This document shows, piece by piece, positions 46,883 to 56,106 of a stretch of 64,000 nt of DNA. The translations under genes were made by a program, and so were the position numbers. Source of the stretch: Acanthococcus lagerstroemiae (taxonomy: Eukaryota > Arthropoda > Insecta > Hemiptera > Eriococcidae); the NCBI GenBank assembly GCA_031841125.1, contig CM063107.1, positions 68,025,814 to 68,089,813 of the forward strand. Reading direction: 5' to 3'. A model generated the notes under the pieces. The model was not told where the DNA came from. It made no database searches and saw nothing but the letters and a program-made list of their open reading frames with translations. Numbering within the stretch: the stretch's first letter is position 1; each line of letters starts with the position of its first letter.

Positions 46883-47450
46883 ATACTCTCAGAAAGGATG
46901 CTCAATAGCTCATTTTATAAGCTTTTACTCTAATGGGTATACTTGAGCGAAAACTGTAACGCTCCTCCTGTGACGCTCCCCCTGTAACGCTCCCCCGACA
47001 CGAATTCAGTGGTTAACATTTACAATCTGCAGCCGTGTTGTTGATAGACATTTCCATGCCCCCAACATGAAGCCAGTCCATATGATTTTGCTCTTTCTTC
47101 ATGGTGACAATTCAGTTCAGTGGTCGACATTTCCATGGAACTTTATTTTTTATTAGGGTACGAAAACATAAAATGGTACACTACGTGTCTCTCACGTATT
47201 TTGCCTAAACCAGGTAGAGATCCTGGTTAGGCCAAATCCTATAGGCCAGTAAATCTCTCATCATTCATGCTAAAAACTTTGAAAAGGCTGATAGACACCT
47301 AAGAGAGGTTACCTTGAAAAGGTTCCCACTACATTTACGGAGAGGCAGCTGACCAGCGAGATACTGTTCCAGTGATACTTCTGTTATACTTTGCGACCGT
47401 TGGAAGATTTCAGTAGCAACTGGACTGGTAGCCAAGGCGGCCATACAAGT
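46883..47450. other. Non-coding, one small tandem repeat
   Basis: AACGCTCC(T/C)CCTGT repeats two to three times at 46962-46996, and TTCAGTGGT(T/C)(A/G)ACATTT at 47005 and 47115. No gene. Confidence 0.5.
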
Positions 47451-47720
47451 TGTGGCGAATAATCCCGAACATTCGAGATAAGCGAAGAAAGATCGACACG
47501 TTTCGAGCAGCGATAAGGAGTTTCGCCGATAACGCCGGGATATACATATAAAGGCCGCTGGCCATCGCCGTACAGTCTAGTTTTGTATGCGATAAATTGT
47601 GCGTTTCCTAGCGATTTCGCTACTGTTTTCGTGCGTTTGTATTAGTGTGACATTAAAAGTTCTTTTTACGTGTTTTCGTGCGTTTTTTGGTGCGAATTCC
47701 GTTAAAAAGTAAATTGTCAT
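47451..47720 (+). promoter_or_regulatory. TATA-plus-initiator core promoter; possible LTR remnant
   Basis: ATATAAAGG at about 47546 is followed about 30 bp later by TACAGTCTAG (47573), a TATA-box/initiator arrangement. The upstream 90 bp is richer in GC and begins TGTGGCGAATAATCCCG, like the start of an LTR. Downstream, TTCGTGCGTTT repeats (47627, 47674). No primer-binding site, polypurine tract or partner LTR was found. The alternative is the TSS of an unannotated host transcript. Confidence 0.35.
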
Positions 47721-47799
47721 AGAGCCTATGATGAAGGTACAGAAAGTATGAAAAATGTGATAGGGAAATCTTACACCTTCTTGATAAAACAGAGTGAGA

Positions 47800-48075
47800 A
47801 AGCTGCCACATTATCCACATCAGGCAGATGACGCACCCGTTGCCGGATGTTGGTGGTCACAGTTTCTGATGCGTAACTTTTCTGGGCAGGATTATTCGGG
47901 GTAGTTTTCCGTTGCTTCCCCCACGGTTTGTTGCGTTAGAGTTTTCTTTCTCTGTGCCAGAGAGTGTGCAGCCGCAGTTCACTCATTAGCCACGTGTTTG
48001 CAGGACATTGAGTAAGCTGTCCACGACGTGCACACGACAGTCTCAATTTTTCACATCTGGTGGTAACACGCCATT
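47800..48075 (+). repeat. Three-copy repeat, uninterrupted third copy
   Basis: GTTGCTTCCCCCACGGTTTG, TCTCTGTGCCAGAGAGTGTG and TCTGGTGGTAACACG match 43250-43425 and, inverted, 37475-37650. The 5' side (GTTTCTGATGCGTAACTTTT) matches 42960. At the position of the 43004-43245 MITE this copy simply reads through, so it shows the pre-insertion state. The tRNA-like segment and AT minisatellite are absent here. Confidence 0.8.
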
Positions 48076-49864
48076 CGAATTTTCAGAAGAAAATGCGCCA
48101 GTTCTTTTTCTATTATTTGAAAGAAAATGCGCGTTCAGCGTATTTGCCCGGTCATGTACCGTTTCGTGTTAGCGAGTTCTTATTCTCACAATTCCTTCTG
48201 TTGAAACTGGAGGACAAACTGATACTAGTGCCCGTCCCCTGGCTCCGGCGCAATTATAGGTCTGCCATACGCCCGCATAATGTAATACAAAAGCAATTTC
48301 GTGCGGTGGAACCAAGGAGAAAAAATGTAATTCAGGACAGCAGTAGATCTTGGAAGGAAAAACGAAGAAAATGAATTGAAATTTTTTTTATAAAAGAACT
48401 AAACAAAACCTCTCTGGGCATAGTTTACAAAATGAGCGAATGACCAAATGTTTTTTACAATACGCATTTCATTTGAAAACTAACAAAAAGTCCGAAGCAC
48501 CAAATACTCTCCGAAAGAAAACGAAAATTCTAATATTTGAGTTACCTTAAATGTTTTATGCTTCTTCGAGCAAATAACTCGAAAAAATACAGATTTCAGA
48601 CCTTTGAGAAGACTTTAACGGGGACGAAACTGGAACTTAAAAAGGAAAGAGAAATTCGACCGACAAACAAGAGGGAAATTAAATTATTTAAACTCGCCCT
48701 GCACTTGATGAATTCTTCGGTCTCCTGTCGTCCTGTGGCTCATTCGATTCTTTTTCGCGCGTGCAACGATTTCTTTCGTTCAACTAGTTACTTTGATGTT
48801 GCCATTCAACCCCTTCAACGCCAAAGGAGGCACCGCGAATTAGTCGCACTCTATTTGCTCACAGTCAAATTCCCGAAATTTTATCCCTTAACCTCGTCGT
48901 AACGATGTAAGCCGTGCCGGAATTTGAGAGTCCGAGGGCCCCGCCTTGTAGCCTCTTTGTATCCGTTTTCCAAAATCAATACGACGTGCAAATCGTGCGA
49001 CAGTTGAGCTCGCGGGCGTCGTGGTACCCGTCACCATCGCCGGTCTTCAATTGGGAAAGTATTTTTCATTTCTACGTTCGAAAATTAAGACCGATAAATA
49101 ATCTAAGCGAAACGTGAAAGCAATCTGTCACCTGGTTCATGAAAACAGCAGCTGCTTATTACCGAGCTGTTTGGTTCCGGCTGATTGTAAAGCAGCAGCA
49201 ATGTTGGACTACAAGGACCCCTGCAGCTGCTCTCGCGCCATGCCAGTTTCAACACTTATTACCCCGACGATGGCCACGAATTCGTTCTCTGTTTTCGTGT
49301 ACCTGTAGCCTGTTTCTCAATTAACAATCCGGATAGTTCGAATTAGTATACAAAAATCAGTGTAAACACTTTTCGCAGGCGCAACGAGCAGCAGGTTTTT
49401 TGTACCGCCAATTTAATTATTACTTCTTGCCGCGGTCCCCTGTTTGAAGACGCATTTACGGCGATTTGCATCTATGACCGCTGGTCCGTCTTGAGGATTG
49501 AGATCAATTGAACACTCGACTGTATAAAATTAACCTAACCTCGGTACAGAGGAACGAGTCGAGGTCAAAGTTCTCTGAAACATTTGCACTATTTATACCT
49601 GATGGTATACGACGTTGATGGCCAAGTGTTCACCTGTTCACTCTGTACGGCTTAAAACAAAGTTGAATTGGGAACCGGACAGCTGGACCAGTATAATTAG
49701 ACACACACAAACACACGAAAGCAAATACGGAGAAAAAATGTGTAAAATTGAATTGTGGCGAGGTTAGATGATAACGAGGGGCGAACCGGAGCAATTTGTC
49801 CCTTCCGCAAACTGTCCAAACGCCCCCAACCAGATAAAGTGCCACTTATTGGTTATAATCATGA
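48076..49864. other. No confident gene
   Basis: 48540-49400 is moderately GC-rich and unique-looking. The frame 48537-48902 (121 codons) is basic and has no recognised family; 48914-49324 likewise. I cannot tell coding from non-coding here. Confidence 0.35.
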
Positions 49865-51082
49865 CTAGCAGCGCACCGCATATCTCTATTCTATATATTT
49901 AAAAAAAATGAAAATTACAAAAATTTATAAAGTTATCATATTACAGGACCTCCTTCCACACCACATTTGCAGTTTTATAGCTTCCAGGTTGGACTTGGAT
50001 TTTTAAATCATTAAACGAAATTGTCCGCGACAGAGCTACGTATAATTTATTATTCATGACTGAAGACATACTCGGGTAGATATATATCCCAACCCTCTCC
50101 AGCGTCTGTCCCTAGGCCCTGTTGATCGTCATACAAAATGCTAACTTTATTAGAAATTGTCTCCTTTTGAATGAAAAAAGCAAGGTGGAATCCGCTGGCG
50201 ACAGGTCCACTCTTGGGAGTAATGTCCTTTGACCGCACTCCACCCCAGTTATTATTTCCAGATCTAGTGCATTCGTTTACATGTTTCTCACAATTAGTCG
50301 TGTCCCATTCAGTAGTCCAAGTCCACATTCATATTACTTAGCAACATAACAATCGCACCAACTTTTAAGTGTGATTTATTTGGTGGTAAACCTGTCAACT
50401 CCAGACTATCCAGAAATTCAACGGAGAATTGTAGGGTTTCACTGTTATTTTTACTGATCAGTCTATTCACGCTTGTGTAGGTTTTGGCTTCTCCAGGAAT
50501 CAAGTTCAAAATCTTGTCGTCGATCTTCTGACAATGATCATTCTTTGTTGCCAGAATTGCAACATTAGAAAATTTCAGGACATTCTCTGGAGTGTCAAAC
50601 TATTCACCATAGACTTTTCTTATAATGTCCTGAGAAATTATGCTTGCAGGTAATTCTATAATGCCCCCATTTTCAGAGCCAGAATGAGGGAAAGTACCAT
50701 TACCAATCTGCAGAAAGAATTCTGAGCACTCTTTTTCTCCTGCTTCTGCTCGCATGTTCTGGGTCAGTCTCAGGGTCAAAGCATATGAAAGAGGTTGCTT
50801 CACTGAGTGTTCTTAGACTAAGATGAACTTTGTAGGTCAAGTAACTTGTGAGTAATGGATAAATGAGTGGAAGAAATGCGTGTGAGTAGTGAGGTTAAGT
50901 TGGTTGTTACCTCATAACTCTCCTCAGACTGAACGGATTTGAGTGATCGAAAAAGATTCATAAGGAGCTTGATTCACCGAGTGTTTTGAGACCTTAACGA
51001 GCATTGTGCGATAATTAAGGCCTGAGATATAGGTGTTGAACTTCATAGAACCCAGTGTTTCAAACATATTTTAAATGTATCA
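49865..51082 (-). mobile_element. Helitron derivative, copy 1
   Basis: The minus-strand 3' end reads GCGGTGCGCTGCTAG and is followed by T. CTAG before T, preceded by a small GCG-GTG-CGC stem, is the Helitron 3' signature. The same terminus is shared with copy 2, and homology between copies stops exactly there. The opposite end near 51082 reads ATACATTTAAAATATG on the minus strand, a degraded version of copy 2's 5' end TCTATATATTTAAAATATG. Contains helicase remnants (49940-50820) and a single AB-type segment of the 174-bp repeat seen in copy 2. About 1.2 kb, far shorter than an autonomous Helitron, and with no Rep domain. Confidence 0.82.
49940..50820 (-). pseudogene. Pif1-like Helitron helicase C-terminal remnant, copy 1
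   Basis: Minus-strand pieces in order: LTQNMRAEAGEKECSEFFLQ with IGNGTFP and IIELP (50600-50803); IPGEAKTYTSVNRLIS, then EFLDSLELTGLPPNKSHLKV and GAIVMLL (50309-50509); then IYLPEYVFS (50050 region) and RATISFNDLK-type sequence near 50000. These are consecutive elements of the C-terminal half of Helitron-type Pif1 helicases (LxxNMR, PG--Y-S-D, FLNSL--SGLPPH-L-LK-G, GIYLP---FSHG). Walker A and B are absent, and the frame breaks at least twice, for example where GLLNGTRL is expected. Helicase function is lost. Confidence 0.85.
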
Positions 51083-51723
51083 TCTTCCTTTTCAAGTGTA
51101 AACCCCAAAATATTAGCAAAGGAAGAAATTGAACGAGTATCACTGAACCGTCCAAATTAGTTTTTGTTTTTGCAGTTAGAATTCCTCGAGTGAGTATTGT
51201 GAGCCTATGAAAAAAGTAGTGGAAAAATCATGAAAAAGTCATGCATTTCACAAATTTGTAATTGGTAGACACCCTGACACGCCCTTTTATCAAATTATTC
51301 GAATTCCAAAATGTTTTTTTCTTCTAAATTTTTTCTGGAACTTATCGATGATTTTCTGAGTGACTGCAATTTCCTGCGAATCAGGCGGACTTTTTTTGTT
51401 TAAGTTGCTTGAACCGCCTGATATTGAATTAAATTAAATTTTCAGATCTATCAAATTTGTTCAAATTTTCAGTTTCTTTTCCCTCAGAATCGTTGTATCA
51501 CTCCTTGATCAATACAGTTCTTTCGCTCTCCTGTAAAATTATTTTTTCTGCACATAGGAAGTATTTAGCAGAACATCGACGACTTGCTTAGTAATTTTGA
51601 AAACTGTTTCAGATCTCTTTAGGACTCTTCCGACTTGTTTGAGACTTCATACTCATACGAACATTCTTAAAATCTTTTGAGGATTTCTAAGGTTTTTCCA
51701 ACCTTACTTATGTTCAAACTTCA
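51083..51723. other. Unique spacer between Helitron copies
   Basis: No homology to the flanks and no gene. ACACCCTGACACG near 51274 resembles ends of other repeats. The two Helitrons are therefore independent insertions or a duplicated pair separated by 640 bp. Confidence 0.5.
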
Positions 51724-51802
51724 CTAGCAGCGCACCACATCTCTCTATTCTATATATTAAAAAAAAAAAAAAAGAATTACAAAAATTTATAAAGTTATCA
51801 TA

Positions 51803-52390
51803 TTACAGGACCTCCATCCACGCCACATTTGCAGTTTTATAGCTTCCAGGTTGCACTTGGATTTTTAAATTATTAAACGAAATTGTCCGCGACAGAGCTA
51901 CGTATAATTTTCCATGACTGAAGACATACTCGGGTAGATATATCCCAACCTTCTCCAGCGTCTGTCCCTGGGCATTGTTGATCAACATACAAAAGGCTAA
52001 CTTTATTGGAAATTGTCTCCTTTTGAATGAAGATGGCAAGGTGGAATCCGCTGGCGACAGATCCACTCTTAGGAGTAATATCCTTTGACCGCACTCCACC
52101 CCAGTTATTATTTCCCGATCCAGCATTCGTGTACATGTTTCTCACAATTAGTCGTGTCCCATTCAGCAGTCCAAGTGCCACATTCATATTACGTAGCAAT
52201 ATAACAATCGCACCAACTTTTAAGTGTAATTTATTTGGTGGTAACCCTGTCAACTCCAGACTATCCAGAAATTCAACGGGGAATTGCATGATTTCACAGT
52301 CATTTTCACTGATCAGTTTATTCACGCTTGTGTAGGTCTTGGCTTCTCCAGGAATCAAGTCCAAAATCTTGTCGTTGATCTTCTGACTAT
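51803..52390 (-). pseudogene. Pif1-like Helitron helicase C-terminal remnant, copy 2
   Basis: The minus-strand frame 51873-52364 reads IPGEAKTYTSVNKLISENDC, EFLDSLELTGLPPNKLHLKV, GAIVILLRNMN and GLLNGTRLIVRNMY. A frame change near 52115 then leads into FPIKLAFCMLINNAQGQTLE, VGIYLPEYVFSHGKLYVALS and RTISFNNLKIQV (51803-52126). This is the typical Helitron helicase end, including the Q-GQT and LYVALSR motifs (motifs V and VI of Pif1-type helicases). The upstream nucleotide-binding motor motifs are missing, and the LTQNMR segment present in copy 1 is deleted here. The stop falls about 80 bp before the 3' end. Confidence 0.88.
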
Positions 52391-52446
52391 GCCAATCTGC
52401 AGCAAGAATTCTGAGAACTCTTTTCCTCCTGCTTCTGGAGTGAAAG

Positions 52447-52878
52447 AAATGCGTGTGAGTAGTGAGGTTGAGTTGGTTGTTACCTCATAACTCTCCTCAG
52501 ACTGAACGGATTTGAGTGATCAAAAAAGCATATGAAAGAGGTTGCTTCACTGAGTGTTCGTAGACTAAGATGAACTTTGTAGGTCAAGTAGTTCGTGAGT
52601 AATGGATAAATGAGCGGAAGAAATGCGCGTGAGCAGTGCGGTTGAGTTGGCTGTTACCTTATGACTCTCCTCAGACTGAACAGATTTCAGTGATCAAAAA
52701 AGCATATGAATGAGGTTGCTTCACTGAGTGTTCTTAGACTAAGATGAACTTTGTAGGTCAAGTAGTTCGCGAGTAATAGATAAATGAGCGGAAGAAATGC
52801 ATGTGAGTAGTGAGGTTGAGTTGGTTGTTATCTTATAACCCTCCTCAGACTGAACAGATTTAAGTGATCAAAAAAGAT
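52447..52878. repeat. 174-bp tandem repeat inside Helitron copy 2
   Basis: AGAAATGC(A/G)(C/T)GTGAG recurs at about 52446, 52620 and 52794. Each unit continues through CTCCTCAGACTGAACxGATT, GCTTCACTGAGTGTTC and GATGAACTTTGTAGGTCAAG. There are two full units and a partial third, so the inner segment was amplified here but not in copy 1. Confidence 0.9.
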
Positions 52879-53004
52879 TCATAAGGAGCTTGATTCACCG
52901 AGTGTTTTCAGACCTTAACCAGCATTGTGCGATAATTACGGCCTGAGATATAAGTGTTGAACTTCATAGAACCCAGTTTTTAAAACATATTTTAAATATA
53001 TAGA

Positions 53005-53402
53005 TTCCTATCTCTTTTTAGAATATCAAACATTTTATTATCCCATTTAACACTGCCAAAAGCATTTTCAATATCAACAAAGGCCATATATGTATCCGGC
53101 CCCTTTTTGAGTATCTCAAAGCTAACACTGCTTCCCTAGTACCTCTACTTTTTCTAAATTCGGACTGATTATCTCCTAATTTTGCATCTATTCTATTCTC
53201 AATTTTTCTCCTGTAAATTATCCTAATTAATATTTTTGACGCACGCGAAAGCAGACTAATTGTTCGATAATTTTCACACCTATCTGCTCCTGCTTGTTTT
53301 GGTATATTTACAATTCTACTCTTCTTAAAGTCCTCTGGCATTTCCCCTTTATCATAAATATAACATAAGTACTAATTTGTCTTTTAAGTTCTGTAATAAT
53401 TC
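53005..53402 (-). pseudogene. Non-LTR reverse transcriptase fragment (fingers to motif A)
   Basis: The minus strand reads MPEDFKKSRIVNIPKQAG, then CENYRTISLLSRASKILIRI, KLGDNQSEFRKSRGTREAVL and, after a frameshift, AFVDIENAFGSVKWD. These are RT domain 1-3 landmarks of CR1/L1/RTE-like LINEs (W--A----IPKKG, NYR-ISLL, QxGFRxGRST, and motif A with its catalytic Asp in FVDI). The fragment ends abruptly at 53004, where the Helitron begins, so the rest of the palm (YADD) is missing or was displaced; I do not find it on the far side of the Helitron. Two or more frameshifts. Confidence 0.9.
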
Positions 53403-53404
53403 AG

Positions 53405-53664
53405 CAGCGCAGCCCAGAAAGCCGAATCAGCGAAGGGGTTGCAGACATTAACTCTGCAGTGGGTCCCACCCCACCCCAAAACACACAACAAATTATGATT
53501 CTAGAGTAAAGAAAAAAACTAAATAATAACACCGATTTTTAATAAAATGTAAAACGATGGGAACAAATTCCGGCAAAAAAGCAGATCCATTAAATTATTC
53601 AGTTAAAATTGGTACACTAAATGTGCGCACTCTGAGAGAAGAGGAAAACTTAATGGAACTTGAA
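53405..53664 (+). pseudogene. LINE 5' UTR and APE endonuclease start
   Basis: The plus-strand ATG at 53557 opens MGTNSGKKADPLNYSV, then KIGTLNVRTLREEENLMELE, the beginning of an APE-type endonuclease (K-GT-NVRTL). The upstream 150 bp (CAGCCCAGAAAGCCG and GGGTCCCACCCCACC) resembles a LINE 5' leader. The frame is cut at 53664 by a CAGGGGCGAAAC repeat. Sequence after 55869 (TGIDKINKIDVI and NNEILLIEG) may be its continuation across an inserted block; this join is uncertain. Arranged head-to-head with the minus-strand RT fragment. Confidence 0.8.
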
Positions 53665-53665
53665 C

Positions 53666-53935
53666 CAGGGGCGAAACTATAGGGGGTGTGGGGGTTGACC
53701 CCCCCCCCCCAATAATTTGGCAGTCGGCAAATTTTGAAACTGTTCATTTGAATTTTTCATTTTTTATGAATGTATGTTTGTTTGTTGTTGTTTTTTTCCT
53801 CAATTAAAAAATCAGGCAAATTTTTTATTATTTTTTAAATTTTGTCGGCAACTTTTTAGTTTAAAAAAATATTTGTCAAAAAAATTTTCTGTTCCACCTC
53901 CCCTACTGAAAGTCAAATTTCGTTTTTGAAAATGA
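53666..53935 (+). repeat. Dispersed repeat (CAGGGGCGAAAC / CCCCAATAATTTGG family), copy 2
   Basis: Starts CAGGGGCGAAACTATAGGGG with a C run at 53700, then CAATAATTTGGCAGTCGGC to TGAAAGTCAAATTTCG, matching 4699-4915. Lies directly at the break in the LINE endonuclease. Confidence 0.72.
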
Positions 53936-55117
53936 AGTACCGTGGACTCCTGTCAGAGGCTAGTCAGTCAAAAGCCAAAGGTTTCCAGCTGAGTATCGAA
54001 CATTATCTGAAAGGTTGAAACAAAGCTGAAATGTGGAAGACATTTCGAAAATCTGAAAGTCGGTAGCAAATGTTGAATTTCGAATTTCAATGACTACTTA
54101 TTCTGTTCTTACTAAATTCTCTGTTTGACCTAGAGCCTGATATTTGAGAAAGTTAAAGATTTTATTAAAATCTAAAAGTTGAAAGCAAAAGACTTATTTC
54201 CCAATGTCACAAGCTGAATTCGATAGCAAATGTTCTATAGTTTAATTTACAGGCTTTAGTCCTGGTGAATATATGAGGGTTATTCTTCGAAAATGTTGAT
54301 ATTTCAGTCCCCAGCAATTATCTCACAAGCTATTAATGATACGGGCTTATTTTATTTTATTTTTATTTTTTCGTTTATAGATATGACTCAATTCTACTTT
54401 TTCAAGCGTTCAGAAGAAAATTTGATCCACCTTTAATGGGTCAAAATTGGACTAAATATGCTGAAATGTCCGTCAGTATGGCTGTCCCTCGAACAATTTT
54501 TATTATCTTTTTTTTTTCAAAATTTTCAACTGACAACGCAGTGCTACTTTAAATTGATGAAGGAATCACAAGGTAATATTGAAATCGCAGGTGGGAGTCA
54601 GTATGGCCAGCTTTAAAAACTGTCCCTCGATTTTTGTTCATTGGCATGGCTCTTTTTTAACCAATCACAAAACAGGAGTTTCAATAATGTTTCGTCGCAA
54701 TTAATGGTCGAACTGTATATTCTTATCAGAGCAATACGGTTCGCATATCAAATCCCGGTTTTTTTTTGTGGCGAGACTCGCGTGCATTCGTGTATTATTG
54801 TCTAAAATTAGGAATTTAAAAAAAAAGTGTCTTTCGGCATGGTCATCTTTATGCAATGATAGACGTTCATCATCCAAAAATAATTACGTAGTCAGCTGAT
54901 TCTTTGATTTCTCGATATTCCTATAAGAAGAACGGTATGACGGCATGACGAAATTTGTTTCAGAAATGACTCCAACATTATAAAAATTGACGGAGAAAGC
55001 TTTTATCAAGATGATAAGTATTTTTAGCAACAATTTAAGAAAAAACAATCCGCCATTATCTTTCAGAATTAAATATATTCGAATGTTGCGAACTAAAACC
55101 GAAATATATTAAGTGAT
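53936..55117. other. No recognisable gene
   Basis: AT-rich non-coding sequence. TCAGTATGGC(C/T) followed by TGTCCCTCG occurs twice (54474 and 54599) with T-rich tracts between. No coding motif. Confidence 0.45.
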
Positions 55118-55488
55118 CCAGTTTGCAACACGCTGTTGCAAGCTAGGGAAGTGTATCGAATTCAACTTCACCAGTTTGCAACAGCTTTTTTTTTTTTTTT
55201 TTTTTTTTTAGAAGCCTTGGAAACTTTAGGTGAATGCTCCGAGAGAAATTGATTGAGATTCATCTGATAGAAATCTACACATACCTACGTCTTATGAACT
55301 TGAAGATTGGAGATTGGGTTGTTGTTCGATTTTCTCTGACTGATAATAAAAAAGACCACAAGAGTTCTACACCTAGCTAAAATTATGAAATTCGATGAAA
55401 GTGAAGATGAAAAAAAATGTCTAGCCCAGGAACGTAAAATATTGTTGATAGGTTATGGTCTAAAATAATTATAGTAATAGCTGGAATT

Positions 55489-55869
55489 GTGGACTGTAGA
55501 AGCAGAATTAAGAAGCTCAAAATGGACTATGCGGGCCACGTAGCAAGAAGGGATGAAGGGAGGTGGGAAAACAAAGTATTATTTTGGCTTCCAAGGGATA
55601 AAATAAGGAAGGTGGGGAGACCGAGAAAGAGGTGGGAAGATGAAATTATAAGGACGGGAGGGATTGCATGGCTTAGGGATGCTAGGGACAGGAAGCGCTG
55701 GAACAGGGTGGGGGAGGCCTACGCCCAAAGTTGGGCGCATGATGGAAGGGCCGGCCGCGTGCCTGTTTGCCGTACGCAATAGTGTACGCGCGGGGGAGGC
55801 GCGGCCTCCCCGTTTCTTGTAAATATTAATAATATGTATTAAATGCTGATCTATCTATCTATCTATCTA
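55489..55869 (+). pseudogene. LINE C-terminus and 3' tail
   Basis: The frame to the stop at 55780-55782 reads IKKLKMDYAGHVARRDEGRW, then GRPRKRWEDEI and RDRKRWNRVGEAYAQSW. This is the far C-terminal region of an APE-type LINE ORF2 (the R-RW-GHV-R, GRP--RW-D, A-DR--W pattern). A GC-rich 3' UTR with CGCGGGGGAGGCGCGGCC follows, then a tail ending in (ATCT)5 at 55849-55868, as LINE 3' ends often do. Nothing of the RT palm is present in frame upstream, so it is 5'-truncated, probably at about 55400-55480. GC content differs from the surroundings. Confidence 0.88.
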
Positions 55870-55944
55870 ATACTGGAATAGATAAAATTAATAAAATAGA
55901 TGTAATTAAAATTGATCAGCAAAATAATGAAATTTTATTGATAG

Positions 55945-56106
55945 AGGGGCAACCCCCCCCCTTTTCAGTCAGCAAGTTGGGAAAATCCAACAAGTTGAAA
56001 GAATTTTCTTTTGCTTTGATACTTAAGAATTCTGACTTGAGTCATTTAGGACTTCCAAAACTTTAACCCCCCCCCCGTGGAAAAACTGTTCTTCGGTACG
56101 TACCTG
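55945..56106 (-). repeat. GGGACGTACCGA family, inverted copy
   Basis: On the minus strand: CAGGTACGTACCGAAGAAC, a G run, then CTTAAGTATCAAAGCAAAAG and CAACTTGTTGGATTTTCCCA, parallel to 4341-4698 and 62794-63039. Confidence 0.68.

Larger units (their letters stand above)
51724..53004 (-). mobile_element. Helitron derivative, copy 2, with intact ends
   Basis: The minus strand starts TCTATATATTTAAAATATG at 53004 (after an A at 53005) and ends TGTGGTGCGCTGCTAG at 51724 (before a T at 51723), the 5'-TC ... CTAG-3' pattern inserted between A and T. 1281 bp. The order helicase C-terminus, then A/B repeat block, then 5' end is the same as in copy 1. It differs by a loss of about 170 bp next to the helicase (around 52393) and by extra 174-bp repeat units. 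The element abuts a LINE RT fragment at its 5' end. It cannot mobilise itself because Rep and the helicase motor are missing. Confidence 0.88.

Noticed and set aside
51724..52390. A functional host Pif1 helicase gene
   Set aside because: Only the C-terminal segment remains, with a frameshift, and it lies within Helitron-type ends.
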